Source: Pyxidicoccus xibeiensis
GTDB taxonomy: Bacteria; Myxococcota; Myxococcia; Myxococcales; Myxococcaceae
Length of the DNA stretch: 64,000 nt
Assembly (NCBI RefSeq): GCF_024198175.1
Contig: NZ_JAJVKV010000004.1
Coordinates: 1 to 64,000 of the forward strand
Direction: 5' to 3'
Numbering within the stretch: the first letter of the stretch is position 1; each line of letters opens with the position of its first letter. The notes beneath the pieces are model-generated. The model was not told the DNA's origin, searched no databases, and saw only the letters and a program-made list of their open reading frames with translations. Shown piece after piece: positions 43,765-53,150 of this stretch. The position numbers and the translations under genes were made by a program.

Positions 43765-45120
43765 CTAACGCGACTTGCCCCGAGTAAGGAGCATGTTGAG
43801 GTCCGACCCTCGGGTCATGGCTTCCCTGGATAGTTTCCGCAGCTCGGCCGTCAGAGCCTGCCGACACGCATCTACGTTCCGGCAACCCTCGGTGGCTTCG
43901 TTCAACCGTCTGAAGACCATGTCGTGGTAGGCCCGTGGGTGTGGTCCCTGATGACCGTCGACTGGGACGATGTTCTCGCGGTCCCCAAGCTTCATGCCAG
44001 CCTTCTTGAAGATTCTCTTGAACTGCGGAGTCCACGGCCCGCCCTGCGCAGTGGAGATGTTGTTCTTGTCCGTGGCGAGGTGATGGTTGTGGGTTCCTCG
44101 ACGCTGCTTGCCCTTGACCGCCATTGCCACGGCGTTGGGCGCCAGCGCGATAGTGAAGCCCTCGGCTGTCATCGCTACTGACTCCACGCTTCCGATGGCG
44201 GCGTACGAGTAGCCTGCCTGGGACTCCACGGCGAGCGCCGCCTGCGCGGACCCGGGCAGCCTTGACGCCTTCGCTGCCAGCCCCGCGGTGTTCCCGATAG
44301 CGGCGGTGGCCAGCATGACGAAGACGCGCGCGGCGCTCTCTCCGAGTACTGCTCCGTATTCCTCACCGGCTTCGCTGAGCTCGTCGAAGGTAGTGACCCG
44401 GTCCACCTTTCGGACCAGCGTCACCCACCCGTCCAGGAGGCGCCACACCGTGTCCACTCCCAGGTAGGCGATGGCAGCCGCCGTTATCAGCGCCGCCACG
44501 CCCTTCGAGAAAGGCTCGGGTAGTGCCCAAAGCAGCAGATACATGCTGACTGCGGCCGTAACGGAAGCAAGGAGCGCTTGGGGGTCCGCCATGTCCCTCA
44601 GTGACTCGGCCGTCTCATCCCAGACCGAGTCCATGGCGATGGCCATTGCCAACGTGTACTTGCCATCACTGGCGAGCAATGGACCTTCATCCAGGAGCCG
44701 CAGGCAATCTCCGGGCTGGTCCTTCCGCTCACACCACCGGCCATACGCGCGAGTCAGCGCCTCGTCCGCATACGACTCCAGCAGGCGCGGGCCATCCGGG
44801 CGAGCGTCCTCCGCCAGCGGGATGAGCCGCTGGCTGCGCCCCTCGTACCAGTACACCCCACTCCGCTCCGGAATGCCGAAGAGCGCTCGGGCCTCGCGTA
44901 AAGGATGGATGAAGGGCCGCACGTCGCGAGCGAGTTCCCCCATCGTCTCCTGGAACTCGTCGTCATCGACTTCGGCCTCCCGCAGTTCAGCACCCTCCTC
45001 CTCAAAGGGGATGACGAGGAGAGGGGCCTCGTCGGCTATGTGCAGCCGCACGACTCGGGTGGTTGAGCACCCCGTCCCGACCAGCAGTAGAAGCAGCCCA
45101 ACAGCCCTACGGAGCGTCAT
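43765..45120 (-). CDS. SitA-like lipoprotein toxin with AHH nuclease domain
   Basis: 451 residues. MTLRRAVGLLLLLVGTGCST is a lipoprotein signal (Cys18), so the toxin is lipidated, as in the SitA toxins that Myxococcus exchanges between cells by TraAB-mediated outer-membrane fusion. A middle region has hydrophobic stretches (VSMYLLLWALPEPFSKGVAA, AAAIAYLGVDTVWRLL) that may aid passage. The C-terminal AHH (HNH-superfamily) nuclease reads HNHHLATDKNN (H344, H346, H347), with WTPQFKRIFKKAGMKL, ENIVPVDGHQGPHPRAYHDM supplying the later His residues. The immunity gene is directly downstream. Membership of the SitA group is inferred from architecture. Confidence 0.87.
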   Translation of the reverse strand: MTLRRAVGLLLLLVGTGCSTTRVVRLHIADEAPLLVIPFEEEGAELREAEVDDDEFQETMGELARDVRPFIHPLREARALFGIPERSGVYWYEGRSQRLIPLAEDARPDGPRLLESYADEALTRAYGRWCERKDQPGDCLRLLDEGPLLASDGKYTLAMAIAMDSVWDETAESLRDMADPQALLASVTAAVSMYLLLWALPEPFSKGVAALITAAAIAYLGVDTVWRLLDGWVTLVRKVDRVTTFDELSEAGEEYGAVLGESAARVFVMLATAAIGNTAGLAAKASRLPGSAQAALAVESQAGYSYAAIGSVESVAMTAEGFTIALAPNAVAMAVKGKQRRGTHNHHLATDKNNISTAQGGPWTPQFKRIFKKAGMKLGDRENIVPVDGHQGPHPRAYHDMVFRRLNEATEGCRNVDACRQALTAELRKLSREAMTRGSDLNMLLTRGKSR

Positions 45121-45315
45121 CGAGGTCCCCGGCCTGACGCCCGCACATGGACAGGGCGCGCCCCTGGATTACCAGCGGAGCCTGACAAGCCTGCCCCCAG
45201 CCTCATGCTCCCAATCCCCTGCCTCCGAGCGCGCAAGCGCTTCAGAGGACAAGGGTGAGAGCCCGGAGCACAGGTCAGTACGGGGAGCAGCGAACACGCC
45301 GCTTCGTCGGGAGAC

Positions 45316-45771
45316 TCAACTCCCCTTGTAGGCGCGCTCGAGGCCGGCGATTTCGATCTTCTGCATGCCGAGCATCGCCTGCACCACCCGCCCGGCCTTC
45401 GCCGGATCCTTGTCTCCCATCAGGCGCATCATGGCGGTGGGGATGATCTGCCACGACACCCCGAACCGGTCCTCCAGCCAGCCGCACTGCTTGTGCTTTC
45501 CGCCGGCCGAGAGCTGGTCCCACAGCGCGTCCACCTCGGCCTGGGTCTCGCAGCTGACGAACAGCGAGATTCCCTCCGAGAACTTGAACGTCGGCCCGCC
45601 GTTGAACGCAAAGAACGGCTGCCCTTCGAGCTCGAAGTTGACCGACATCGCCTGGCCGTTCGGGCCGCGCGTGACGGAGGTGATCTTCGAGCCCTTGAAC
45701 ACCGACGTGTAGAGCTTCGCGGCCTCTTCGGCCTGGTTGTTGAACATCAGGAACGGAGTGATCTTCTGCAT
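45316..45771 (-). CDS. VOC-family (PhnB-like) protein
   Basis: 151 residues from ATG 45771 (MQKITPFLMFNNQAEEAAKL). The PhnB-like pattern is clear: YTSVFKGSKITSVTRG, GQPFFAFNGGPTFKFSEGIS, EVDALWDQLSAGGKHKQCGW and DRFGVSWQIIPTAMMRLMG. It is cytosolic. The exact substrate of this class is unknown. An upstream in-frame ATG at 45888 would add 39 unmatched residues and is rejected. It is divergent from the GNAT gene. Confidence 0.9.
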   Translation of the reverse strand: MQKITPFLMFNNQAEEAAKLYTSVFKGSKITSVTRGPNGQAMSVNFELEGQPFFAFNGGPTFKFSEGISLFVSCETQAEVDALWDQLSAGGKHKQCGWLEDRFGVSWQIIPTAMMRLMGDKDPAKAGRVVQAMLGMQKIEIAGLERAYKGS

Positions 45772-46004
45772 GTGAACGTCCTTGATGGATACGGCACCGA
45801 AATGACGCCGTCCTTGCCCATAGGTCGGAGCAGCGCGCTTCAGCTCGACATGCTCCTCGTTTTTTCTTCGGAAACGTCGGCCCTCCATATGTAGGTGGCG
45901 TCACGACCCCCAAACTACCCCCTGCCTCCGCGCGCACGAGTCACGAAGGAACGACGCGGGGAGCGGGCGGCAGGCAGGGCGGAGCAGAGAGTTAAGGTTG
46001 CCGC

Positions 46005-46481
46005 ATGCTCGCCATCGAACCCGCCCAGTTCCCGGTCGACCTGCCGCTCGTGCAGACGCTGTGGCGCGAGTACAGCGAAAGCCTGGGCATCGACTTGAGC
46101 TTTCAGGACTTCGAAGCCGAGCTGGCAGGCCTTCCGGGCAAGTACGCGCCGCCGCGCGGGAGGCTGCTGCTCGCGCGGAGGGGAGCGCAGGACCTGGGGT
46201 GCGTGGCGCTGCGACCGCTCAGCGTGGACACGTGCGAGATGAAGCGCCTGTATGTCCGGCCCGCCGCACGCGGCGAGCAGCTCGGTCGACGATTGGCAGA
46301 GCGAATCTGCGATGAGGCGCGAGCCGCTGGCTATAGGCGCATCTGCCTCGACACCCTGCCCAGCATGGCCGCGGCAGTGGGGCTGTACACCTCGATGGGA
46401 TTCCGCCCCATCGAGCCCTACGTGTTCAACCCAATCCCGGGCGCGATGTTTCTCGGACGGGAGCTGTCAGCCACACCCTAG
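46005..46481 (+). CDS. GNAT-family N-acetyltransferase
   Basis: 158 residues. The GNAT fold is visible: a strand DLGCVALRPLSVDTCEMKRL, the acetyl-CoA loop YVRPAARGEQLGRRLAERIC (Q/R-x2-G-x-G/A type), and AAAVGLYTSMGFRPIEPYVF near the end. The substrate is unknown. It is a single gene whose stop overlaps the antisense stop of a gene remnant. Confidence 0.9.
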   Translation: MLAIEPAQFPVDLPLVQTLWREYSESLGIDLSFQDFEAELAGLPGKYAPPRGRLLLARRGAQDLGCVALRPLSVDTCEMKRLYVRPAARGEQLGRRLAERICDEARAAGYRRICLDTLPSMAAAVGLYTSMGFRPIEPYVFNPIPGAMFLGRELSATP

Positions 46482-46591
46482 AGGAGCCGGTCCATCTCGC
46501 GAACGACTCCGATGAACTCACGCACCCGGCGAATGACGAACAGCGTGCCTGCGACGAAGGTCGTCGCCCACGCGCCGGGGATAACGAACCG
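46478..46591 (-). pseudogene. Possible C-terminal remnant of a membrane protein gene
   Basis: On the minus strand 37 codons read FVIPGAWATTFVAGTLFVIR then RVREFIGVVREMDRLL and a stop, a plausible final membrane helix plus charged tail. There is no start codon, and a stop lies just upstream. The remaining gap up to 46788 shows no gene; GC is lower than in the neighbours. Confidence 0.35.
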
Positions 46592-46788
46592 CTAGCGGGC
46601 GGAGCAGACGTGTTCATGTTGGTGACGTCAAGACCCCAAATTACCCCTGCCTCTGAGGGCGCGAGGGCTTCAGAGAAAAGAGGAGCGTGTAGCGGTGCGG
46701 TGCGCAAGGGGGGCTACTGAGCGAAGCGGAGGGGAGCAACGGGCTTCGAGAAAGTCTCGCCTAGACAACGGAGATTAAGTGTTTCCCA

Positions 46789-47826
46789 TCAGGGGCTTGG
46801 CTCTTCTACGCCGACTGCACGGAACGCGCCTAAGCCCCCAAACGCCCGTTCCGCCTTTTCAAAGCGGAACCTTCGCGAAGTATCCCACCGTCTTGTTCGA
46901 AGCCACTGTGCGGCCCGAGTGAACATCACTCGATCAGCGGGATTGAAGTTCCAAGTTGCTACGTCGCCTTCGACGCTCATGCTTCCGAAGGACGTACTTG
47001 GGCGAACCGACCCATCTGCCTCCTGGACCATCAGTTCATCGAATGGTCCCGCCCATTGGAACAGCTTAGGGTGTAGTGCACGAGCCTCAAAGTACGTGAT
47101 CATGACGCAGGGGAGCTTTTCAGAGCAGGCCGGTATGGCACCTCTGGCCTTCGTCTCCGGAGTGAGATTGACGAGCCCATTGGCGAACTTCATGGGTGCG
47201 TCCCCTGTATCGATGCCACAACCAAACTGATCGCTGGTCATTACAGGGTGCAGTTCTCCTGGCCCAGCGTCAGGTCTAGAGATGGGGGATGCATACTCGA
47301 AGCTAGCTTCTGCGCCAGGAGCAAGGGACGCAATCTGCTTCCATGGCGTTGGGTCACCAGGGGGGGAAGCAAACCCATGTAGCACGGCTTCACAGGCACG
47401 GGAGTACTTGAAGCCCTGGGTGCGGAGTTCAACCTGCTCGGCATTCATGGACGAGAGGTTGTGGACCCGAACCGTTCCTGTGGCCGAGACCTGCACGCTC
47501 AAACGGATCGTGTCGGTAGCTTGGAGTGTAGCCTCCGTGAGGGCTGAATCCTCCTGCTGACGCTGCAAGGCGGCTTCTGCCACCTGTGCTGAGCGCTCAG
47601 AGGCGCGTGCACTGACGACACCGGACCAAGCACCGACCAAGCCACCTACAATGCCAATGGCACCGCCAGCAACCCCGAGCACCTGTGCCCAGCGAGGAGA
47701 GGTATCCGGCACGCCGCCACTTGGAGTAACTGGGATTGCTGGTGCTGTCGTAGCTGGGACTGGTGCCAACGTAGCTGAGGCTGATGTAGCCTGAGTGGAC
47801 TTCGGGTTCTTTCGACGTTTCCTCAT
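46789..47826 (-). CDS. Unrecognised single-pass membrane protein, lower GC
   Basis: 345 residues. A short basic, Thr/Ala/Pro-rich N terminus is followed by one membrane segment (AQVLGVAGGAIGIVGGLVGA, about residues 47-70), a helical stretch (ERSAQVAEAALQRQQEDSAL), then about 230 residues of beta-type sequence with four cysteines (YSRACEAV, QFGCGIDT, AIPACSEKLPCVM). Base composition is visibly less GC-rich than the operons on either side, with many A/T-ending codons, which suggests transfer. I do not recognise it; its location next to a toxin locus puts it in the same accessory block. Confidence 0.65.
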   Translation of the reverse strand: MRKRRKNPKSTQATSASATLAPVPATTAPAIPVTPSGGVPDTSPRWAQVLGVAGGAIGIVGGLVGAWSGVVSARASERSAQVAEAALQRQQEDSALTEATLQATDTIRLSVQVSATGTVRVHNLSSMNAEQVELRTQGFKYSRACEAVLHGFASPPGDPTPWKQIASLAPGAEASFEYASPISRPDAGPGELHPVMTSDQFGCGIDTGDAPMKFANGLVNLTPETKARGAIPACSEKLPCVMITYFEARALHPKLFQWAGPFDELMVQEADGSVRPSTSFGSMSVEGDVATWNFNPADRVMFTRAAQWLRTRRWDTSRRFRFEKAERAFGGLGAFRAVGVEEPSP

Positions 47827-48306
47827 CTATTCTTGTCCTTCCTCAGACCATTAAGTGCCTATTTCGGTAGGGAAAAGGCCGCTCCGCCTGCCGCGTTATG
47901 CGAGCAGGAGGGCAGGTGCATAGGGTTGGTGAAGAAGGACCACGAATGGAGGATACCAGACGAGTTCTAGGCGAGTTTGGAGCCTCTGCTGCCAGATTGG
48001 CCAGCCCACCCGCAGGGCTGCCACAACCCGCTCTGCCCGGTAGCCGACCAAACCGACGCGAGTGACTGAACGTACCTACCACCTGTAGTCGTGGGCAAGC
48101 AGGGCATCAAGGACAAGTTCATGTGCGGCCCACCCCAATGCGGCGCTTCTCCCGAGCGACGCTGCACCACCAGACCTCAACCCGGCCCAGCTTCCCCCTC
48201 ACTGCCCTGAACTGAACGCCCTCGTACCCGCCCCCGGTTGCCCTCACGCCGCCCACGCTGTCGGAATGGCGCTCCACAGTTGAACGGCCTGTTCCAGGGG
48301 GGCGAC
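47827..48306. other. Intergenic region, nothing recognised
   Basis: A 480-base gap between divergent genes. No gene, repeat or RNA was found; short open frames have no ribosome sites or sensible composition. A G-rich ribosome site lies just before 48307. Promoters for both neighbours must be here. Confidence 0.5.
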
Positions 48307-50274
48307 ATGTCGACGAAGACGGTGAAGCCGAACGAGGTGCGTCAGCCGCGCAAGGACTTCTTCGAGTCCGTCTGCAAGGCACGCGGCAACGAAGTCCTCC
48401 AGCGCAGCCCCAGGGCCCGCGCGGCACCGGACCTCTTCGGCCCCGCGGAACAGCTCCAGGCCCCGTCCAACCTCTCCGCCTACTTCCCCTCGGCCCCTGC
48501 CCCCGAGCCCTCCTGGCGCGCCGGCATGGGCGCCATCCCCTACGACGGCGGCACCACCTTCCGCGTCTGGGCCCCCCACGCCCAGCGCGTCCAGGTCGTC
48601 GGCGAGTTCAGCCACTGGCACGCGGTGGAGCTCGCCCGCGAGCCCTCGGGCAACTTCTCCCGCGACGTGCAGGGCGCCCGCAACGGCCACCAGTACCAGC
48701 TCGTCATCCAGGGCAAGTACGGCGACTGGCGCTGGCGCAATGACCCGCGCGCCTCGGACGTCACCAACTCCACCGGCAACAGCATCATCGTCGACCACCG
48801 CGACTTCCTCTGGCGCTACGACCACCACTTCCAGATGCCGGCCTTCAACGAGGTCGTCCTCTACGAGCTGCACATCGGCACCTTCCACGACGCGCCCGGC
48901 TGGGGCCCCGGGAACTGGCTGAGCGCCATCGACAAGCTCGACTACCTGCGAGACCTCGGCGTCAACATGGTGGAGCTGATGCCCTCGTCCGAGTTCGCCG
49001 GGGACTTCTCCTGGGGCTACAACCCCACCTTCCCCTTCGCACCCGAGAGCTCCTACGGCACGCCGAACGACCTCAAGCGCTTCGTGGACGAGGCCCACCG
49101 GCGTGGCATCGGCGTCATCCTCGACGTGGTCTACAACCACCTGGGCCCGAGCGACCTCCCCCACTGGGACTTCGACGGCGAGACGTTCGGCAGGGGCGGC
49201 GTCTACTTCTACGCCGACGAGCGCGCGAGCACCCCCTGGGGCAACACCCGTCCCGACTACGGCCGCCACGAGGTGCGCGACTACCTGCGCGACAACGCCC
49301 TCATGTGGCTGCGCGAGTACCACATGGACGGCCTGCGCCTGGACGCCACGAAGGAGATTCGCAACGCCAATGGCGCGGACAACCCCGCCGGCTGGGAGCT
49401 GCTGCGCTCCATCAACGAGGCCGTGAAGCGCGAGTTCCCCTGGAAGCTCATCATCGCCGAGGACATGGGCGGAGACCCCGCCATCACCCATTCGCAGGGT
49501 GCCGGCTTCGCCTCCCAGTGGGACGCGTCCTTCGTCCACCCCGTGCGCGCCGCGCTCACCACCCCGTTCGACGAAGCGCGCGACCTCAACGCCGTCCGCG
49601 ACGCGCTCTACGCCCGCTACAACGGCCAGGCCACCCAGCGTGTCATCTACACGGAGAGCCACGACGAGGTGGCCAACGGCCGCAGCCGCATCCCCTCCGA
49701 GGTGGCACCGCACGACACCGGGGGCAGGCTCGCCAAGAAGAAGTCCCTGCTCGGCGCGGCGCTCACGCTCACCGCCCCCGGCATCCCCATGCTCTTCATG
49801 GGCCAGGAGTTCATGCAGGACGGCCACTTCGACGACGGCAGCCCGCTCGACTGGAACCGGGCCGGCTGGTTCAGCGGCATCCGTCAGGCGTACCGCGACC
49901 TCATCCGCCTGCGCCGCAACTGGCACGACACCAGCGCGGGCCTGCGCGGCGAGCACCTCAACGTCTTCCACCTCAACCACGCGGACAAGGTGCTGGCCTA
50001 CCATCGCTGGCAGCACGGCGGCCCGGGAGACGACGTCGTGGTGGTGGTCAACCTCGGCCACCGCGCCTTCTCCTGGTACGAGCTGGGCCTGCCCTCGGAC
50101 GGCCTGTGGCGCGTGCGCTTCAACAGCGACTGGCAGGGCTACGCGCCTGACTTCGGCAACACGCCCACGCACGACGTCTGGAGCACCTGGGGCGGCCGGG
50201 ACAGAATGCCCGCGCGCGGAGGACTCGCGCTGGGCAGCTACAGCGCGGTCATCCTCTCCAGGGACCGGTGGTAG
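48307..50274 (+). CDS. GH13 alpha-glucan branching enzyme-like protein
   Basis: 655 residues from ATG 48307. An N-terminal CBM48-like domain (TTFRVWAPHAQRVQVVGEFS) precedes a GH13 barrel with all four regions: DVVYNHLGP, GLRLDATKE (nucleophile Asp346), IIAEDMGG (acid/base Glu385) and ESHDEVAN (Asp453). The SHDE form of region IV is that of branching enzymes rather than maltooligosyltrehalose hydrolases. A 60-residue unstructured N-terminal extension is unusual. It is expected to rearrange alpha-glucans such as glycogen. It is followed nine bases later by a cytochrome gene. Confidence 0.88.
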   Translation: MSTKTVKPNEVRQPRKDFFESVCKARGNEVLQRSPRARAAPDLFGPAEQLQAPSNLSAYFPSAPAPEPSWRAGMGAIPYDGGTTFRVWAPHAQRVQVVGEFSHWHAVELAREPSGNFSRDVQGARNGHQYQLVIQGKYGDWRWRNDPRASDVTNSTGNSIIVDHRDFLWRYDHHFQMPAFNEVVLYELHIGTFHDAPGWGPGNWLSAIDKLDYLRDLGVNMVELMPSSEFAGDFSWGYNPTFPFAPESSYGTPNDLKRFVDEAHRRGIGVILDVVYNHLGPSDLPHWDFDGETFGRGGVYFYADERASTPWGNTRPDYGRHEVRDYLRDNALMWLREYHMDGLRLDATKEIRNANGADNPAGWELLRSINEAVKREFPWKLIIAEDMGGDPAITHSQGAGFASQWDASFVHPVRAALTTPFDEARDLNAVRDALYARYNGQATQRVIYTESHDEVANGRSRIPSEVAPHDTGGRLAKKKSLLGAALTLTAPGIPMLFMGQEFMQDGHFDDGSPLDWNRAGWFSGIRQAYRDLIRLRRNWHDTSAGLRGEHLNVFHLNHADKVLAYHRWQHGGPGDDVVVVVNLGHRAFSWYELGLPSDGLWRVRFNSDWQGYAPDFGNTPTHDVWSTWGGRDRMPARGGLALGSYSAVILSRDRW

Positions 50275-50283
50275 AAGGAACCC

Positions 50284-50772
50284 ATGATGAAGCCGCTCCG
50301 GCGTACTCTTCCCGTGGTGCTCGTGGGATTCGTGACACTGGGCCTCTTCGCCGAGGCCTCCGAGCCCGCGCGTCCCAAGAAGTCGTCCAAGCCCGCCGCG
50401 TCCCTGCCCGCGCCGGACTACCTGTCGGCCGAGGCGCGCGCGGCGCTGCGCAAGAAGATGGCGCGCCATGGTCAGGCCATGACGGACCTGATGCTGGGCG
50501 TGACGCTGCTCCAGTATGAGGTCGCGGGCGCCGCGGCCGGCCGCATCGTCAACGAGCCCAGGCTCACGCGCCCGGAGCCCGGAGCCGAGGACGAGCTGAG
50601 CACGCTGTTGCCCGAGCGCTTCTTCGCGCTCCAGGACGATGCGCGCTCTCGCGCCCAGGCAGTACAGGCCGCGGCACAGAAGCGTGATGACGCGGCGCTC
50701 GCGGAGTCGTTCGGCAAGCTGACGGAGACCTGCGTGAGCTGCCACTCCGCCTACCTGAGCCACCGCAAGTAG
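50284..50772 (+). CDS. Secreted cytochrome c'-like protein
   Basis: 162 residues; the first of two tandem ATGs (50284 or 50287) is taken, with AAGGAA upstream. A signal sequence (LPVVLVGFVTLGLFAEASEP) leads to a four-helix domain ending with the haem site CVSCH (Cys150, Cys153, His154). A single CxxCH close to the C terminus is the layout of cytochrome c' (cyt c556) proteins, which bind c-type haem in the periplasm. A function in gas binding or electron transfer is open. Confidence 0.85.
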   Translation: MMKPLRRTLPVVLVGFVTLGLFAEASEPARPKKSSKPAASLPAPDYLSAEARAALRKKMARHGQAMTDLMLGVTLLQYEVAGAAAGRIVNEPRLTRPEPGAEDELSTLLPERFFALQDDARSRAQAVQAAAQKRDDAALAESFGKLTETCVSCHSAYLSHRK

Positions 50773-50783
50773 TCATTGAGTCC

Positions 50784-51608
50784 GTGCTCCTCGCCCGCCC
50801 TCCAGACCTCGCGCCCCGTGCTCCCTGGCCGGGCATGCCGCTCGTGGTCTGGCCGGCCGCGCTCGCGATGTGGGGCCCGGGGGACCAGTCCTCGAAGCAC
50901 GCCCACCACGCCATGCACCTGGTGCTCTGCCGCCAGGGCACCCTCACCGTCCGTGCCCAGGGCATGAAGGCCGCCGAGCAGGCGGCCGGCGTCCTGGTTG
51001 GCCCCGATGTCTCCCACTCCCTCGACGCGAGAGCGCGCGACGTCCTGCTCCTCTTCGTCGAGCCCGAGAGCCAGGACGGCCTCCGCCTCCAGGCCTCACT
51101 CCAGGGTCCCGTGCGCCTCTTCGACGAGGCCCACCGAGATGCCCTCCTCAGCGCACTGCCCTCCACCGGTCCCCTCCCTCATGAGGCCATCGGCCCGTGG
51201 ATGGAGTCCACCCTGGAGTCCCTCTCAGGCACGCCCGACACACCGCGCACCGTGCACCCGCGCGTGCGAAAGCTCCTCCGCCACCTGCGCTCCGAGCCCG
51301 CGCCAGAGGACACCTCCCTCGAAGCGCTCGCCGCCGTCGCCGGCCTGTCCGAAGGCCGCCTGATGCACGCCTTCACGGAGTCGCTGGGCGTCCCCCTGCG
51401 CCCCTACCTCCTCTGGCTCCGGCTCCAGCGCGCCGCGGGCGCCGTCGCCGCGGGGCGCACGCTCGGCGAGGCCGCGCACGCCGCCGGCTTCTCGGACTCC
51501 GCCCACCTGACGCGCACGTTCCGCCGCATGTTCGGCACCACGCCCTCGTCCCTCCAACGTCGTAGCCAGTTCGTTCAAGCGAAGGCCCGCCCCGGCACCG
51601 CATCTTGA
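50784..51608 (+). CDS. AraC-family transcriptional regulator
   Basis: 274 residues from GTG 50784 (an ATG at 50835 is the alternative). An N-terminal cupin-like domain (SKHAHHAMHLVLCRQGTLTV) has paired histidines typical of ligand-sensing cupins. The C-terminal double helix-turn-helix is intact: TSLEALAAVAGLSEGRLMHA then FTESLGVPLRPYLLWLRLQR and EAAHAAGFSDSAHLTRTFRR. It probably controls the DoxX-like gene that follows or nearby genes. Confidence 0.9.
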   Translation: MLLARPPDLAPRAPWPGMPLVVWPAALAMWGPGDQSSKHAHHAMHLVLCRQGTLTVRAQGMKAAEQAAGVLVGPDVSHSLDARARDVLLLFVEPESQDGLRLQASLQGPVRLFDEAHRDALLSALPSTGPLPHEAIGPWMESTLESLSGTPDTPRTVHPRVRKLLRHLRSEPAPEDTSLEALAAVAGLSEGRLMHAFTESLGVPLRPYLLWLRLQRAAGAVAAGRTLGEAAHAAGFSDSAHLTRTFRRMFGTTPSSLQRRSQFVQAKARPGTAS

Positions 51609-51659
51609 GGGCATGAGGCCGGCACACCGCCGGGCCCCGTCCCTTCGAGGAGCGCCGTC

Positions 51660-52142
51660 ATGTCCTTCGCCATCCTGCTGCTCGCCTTCTTCCTCCTGCT
51701 GCACCTGCCCCCGCTGCGCCGGCTCCCGGCGCTGGCCACGCCGAAGGACCGCGCCGCCGTGGCCGCGGGCCTCTTCTTCGTCGGGGCCGGGGCCATGCAC
51801 TTCTTCATGCCCGCGCGCTACGAGGCGATGATTCCCCCGCAGCTGCCCTCCCCGGCCTTCTGGGTCTTCCTCTCCGGCGTGCTGGAGGTCGCGGGCGGAC
51901 TGGGGCTCCTGCTCCGGCGCACCCGGCGGCTGGCCGCCCTGGGGCTCATCGCCCTGTTGCTGGCCATCCTCCCCGCCAACATCCACGAGGCGGCGGCCAA
52001 CTCCGCCTCGCACGTGCTGCCCTTCCCGGACTGGTACTTCTGGCTGCGCATCCCCTTCCAGCTCGTCTACGTCGCCTGGGTGGCGTGGGCTGGTGGACTG
52101 TGGCGCATCAAGCCCCGTGCGAGCCTGGAGGCTCACGGTTAG
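51660..52142 (+). CDS. DoxX-like membrane protein
   Basis: 160 residues with four membrane helices (SFAILLLAFFLLLHLPPL, AAVAAGLFFVGAGAMHFFMP, PAFWVFLSGVLEVAGGLGLL, LAALGLIALLLAILPANIHE). The order and the motif FMPARYEAMIPP are those of DoxX-like (DoxX_2) proteins. GAGG lies before ATG 51660. The function is not known. It is between an AraC regulator and an aldo/keto reductase on the same strand. Confidence 0.87.
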   Translation: MSFAILLLAFFLLLHLPPLRRLPALATPKDRAAVAAGLFFVGAGAMHFFMPARYEAMIPPQLPSPAFWVFLSGVLEVAGGLGLLLRRTRRLAALGLIALLLAILPANIHEAAANSASHVLPFPDWYFWLRIPFQLVYVAWVAWAGGLWRIKPRASLEAHG

Positions 52143-52154
52143 TGTCGCGCCACC

Positions 52155-53150
52155 ATGCACTTCCGTCATCTCGGCAAAAGCGGCCTGGTCGTCAGTGAAA
52201 TCTCCTACGGCAACTGGCTCACCCACGGCTCCCAGGTAGAAGAGGAGGCAGCGCTCGCGTGCGTGCGCGCGGCGCTGGACGTGGGCATCACCACCTTCGA
52301 CACCGCGGACGTCTACGCCGGCACCAAGGCCGAGGCCGTGCTCGGGCGCGCGCTGAAGGGGCAGCGCCGCGCCGGCTACGAGCTCTTCACCAAGGTCTAC
52401 TGGCCCACCGGCGCCGGGAAGAATGACCGGGGCCTGTCCCGCAAGCACATCATGGAGTCCATCGACGGCTCACTGAGCCGGCTGCAGACGGACTACGTGG
52501 ACCTCTACCAGGCCCACCGCTTCGACGTGGAGACGCCGCTGGAGGAGACGATGCTGGCCTTCGCCGACATCGTCCGCCAGGGCAAGGCGCTCTACATCGG
52601 CGTCTCCGAGTGGACCGGTGACCAGATTCGCCAGGGCGCGAAGCTGGCGCGCGAGCTGCGCGTGCCATTCATCTCCAGTCAGCCCCAGTACTCCATGCTG
52701 TGGCGGGTCATCGAGTCCGAGGTCATCCCCGCCTCGCTCGAGGAAGGGCTGGGGCAGATTGTCTGGTCTCCCATCGCCATGGGCGTGCTCACCGGCAAGT
52801 ACCTCCCCGGCCAGCCTCCGCCCGCGGGCAGCCGTGCCGCCGACCCGACCGGCTCGCGCTTCATCGCGCGCCTGCTGAAGGACGAGGTGCTCACCCGCGT
52901 GCAGGAGCTCAAGCCGCTGGCGAAGGAGGCGGGCCTCACCATGGCCCAGCTCGCCATCGCCTGGGTGCTCCAGAACCAGGGCGTCTCGTCCGCCATCGTC
53001 GGCGCCTCCCGCCCGGAGCAGGTGCACGACAACGCGAAGGCCGCTGGCGTGAAGCTCGAGCCCGAGCTCATGCGCCGCATCGACGCCATCCTGGACCCCG
53101 TCGTCCAGAGAGACCCCGCGCTCACCGAGGTGCCACCCCGGCGCCCGTAG
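52155..53150 (+). CDS. Aldo/keto reductase
   Basis: 331 residues. The tetrad is visible: Asp and Tyr in FDTADVYAGTKAE, Lys in ELFTKVYWP, His in LYQAHRFD. NADPH contacts are in SPIAMGVLTGKYLPG and VGASRPEQVHDNAKA. It resembles the voltage-gated channel beta-subunit/YghZ class of AKRs. It probably reduces aldehydes. It follows the DoxX-like gene by 12 bases. Confidence 0.93.
   Translation: MHFRHLGKSGLVVSEISYGNWLTHGSQVEEEAALACVRAALDVGITTFDTADVYAGTKAEAVLGRALKGQRRAGYELFTKVYWPTGAGKNDRGLSRKHIMESIDGSLSRLQTDYVDLYQAHRFDVETPLEETMLAFADIVRQGKALYIGVSEWTGDQIRQGAKLARELRVPFISSQPQYSMLWRVIESEVIPASLEEGLGQIVWSPIAMGVLTGKYLPGQPPPAGSRAADPTGSRFIARLLKDEVLTRVQELKPLAKEAGLTMAQLAIAWVLQNQGVSSAIVGASRPEQVHDNAKAAGVKLEPELMRRIDAILDPVVQRDPALTEVPPRRP

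Noticed and set aside
48244..50763. A long minus-strand frame opposite the GH13 gene
   Set aside because: Antisense artefact; GH13 catalytic motifs are all on the plus strand.
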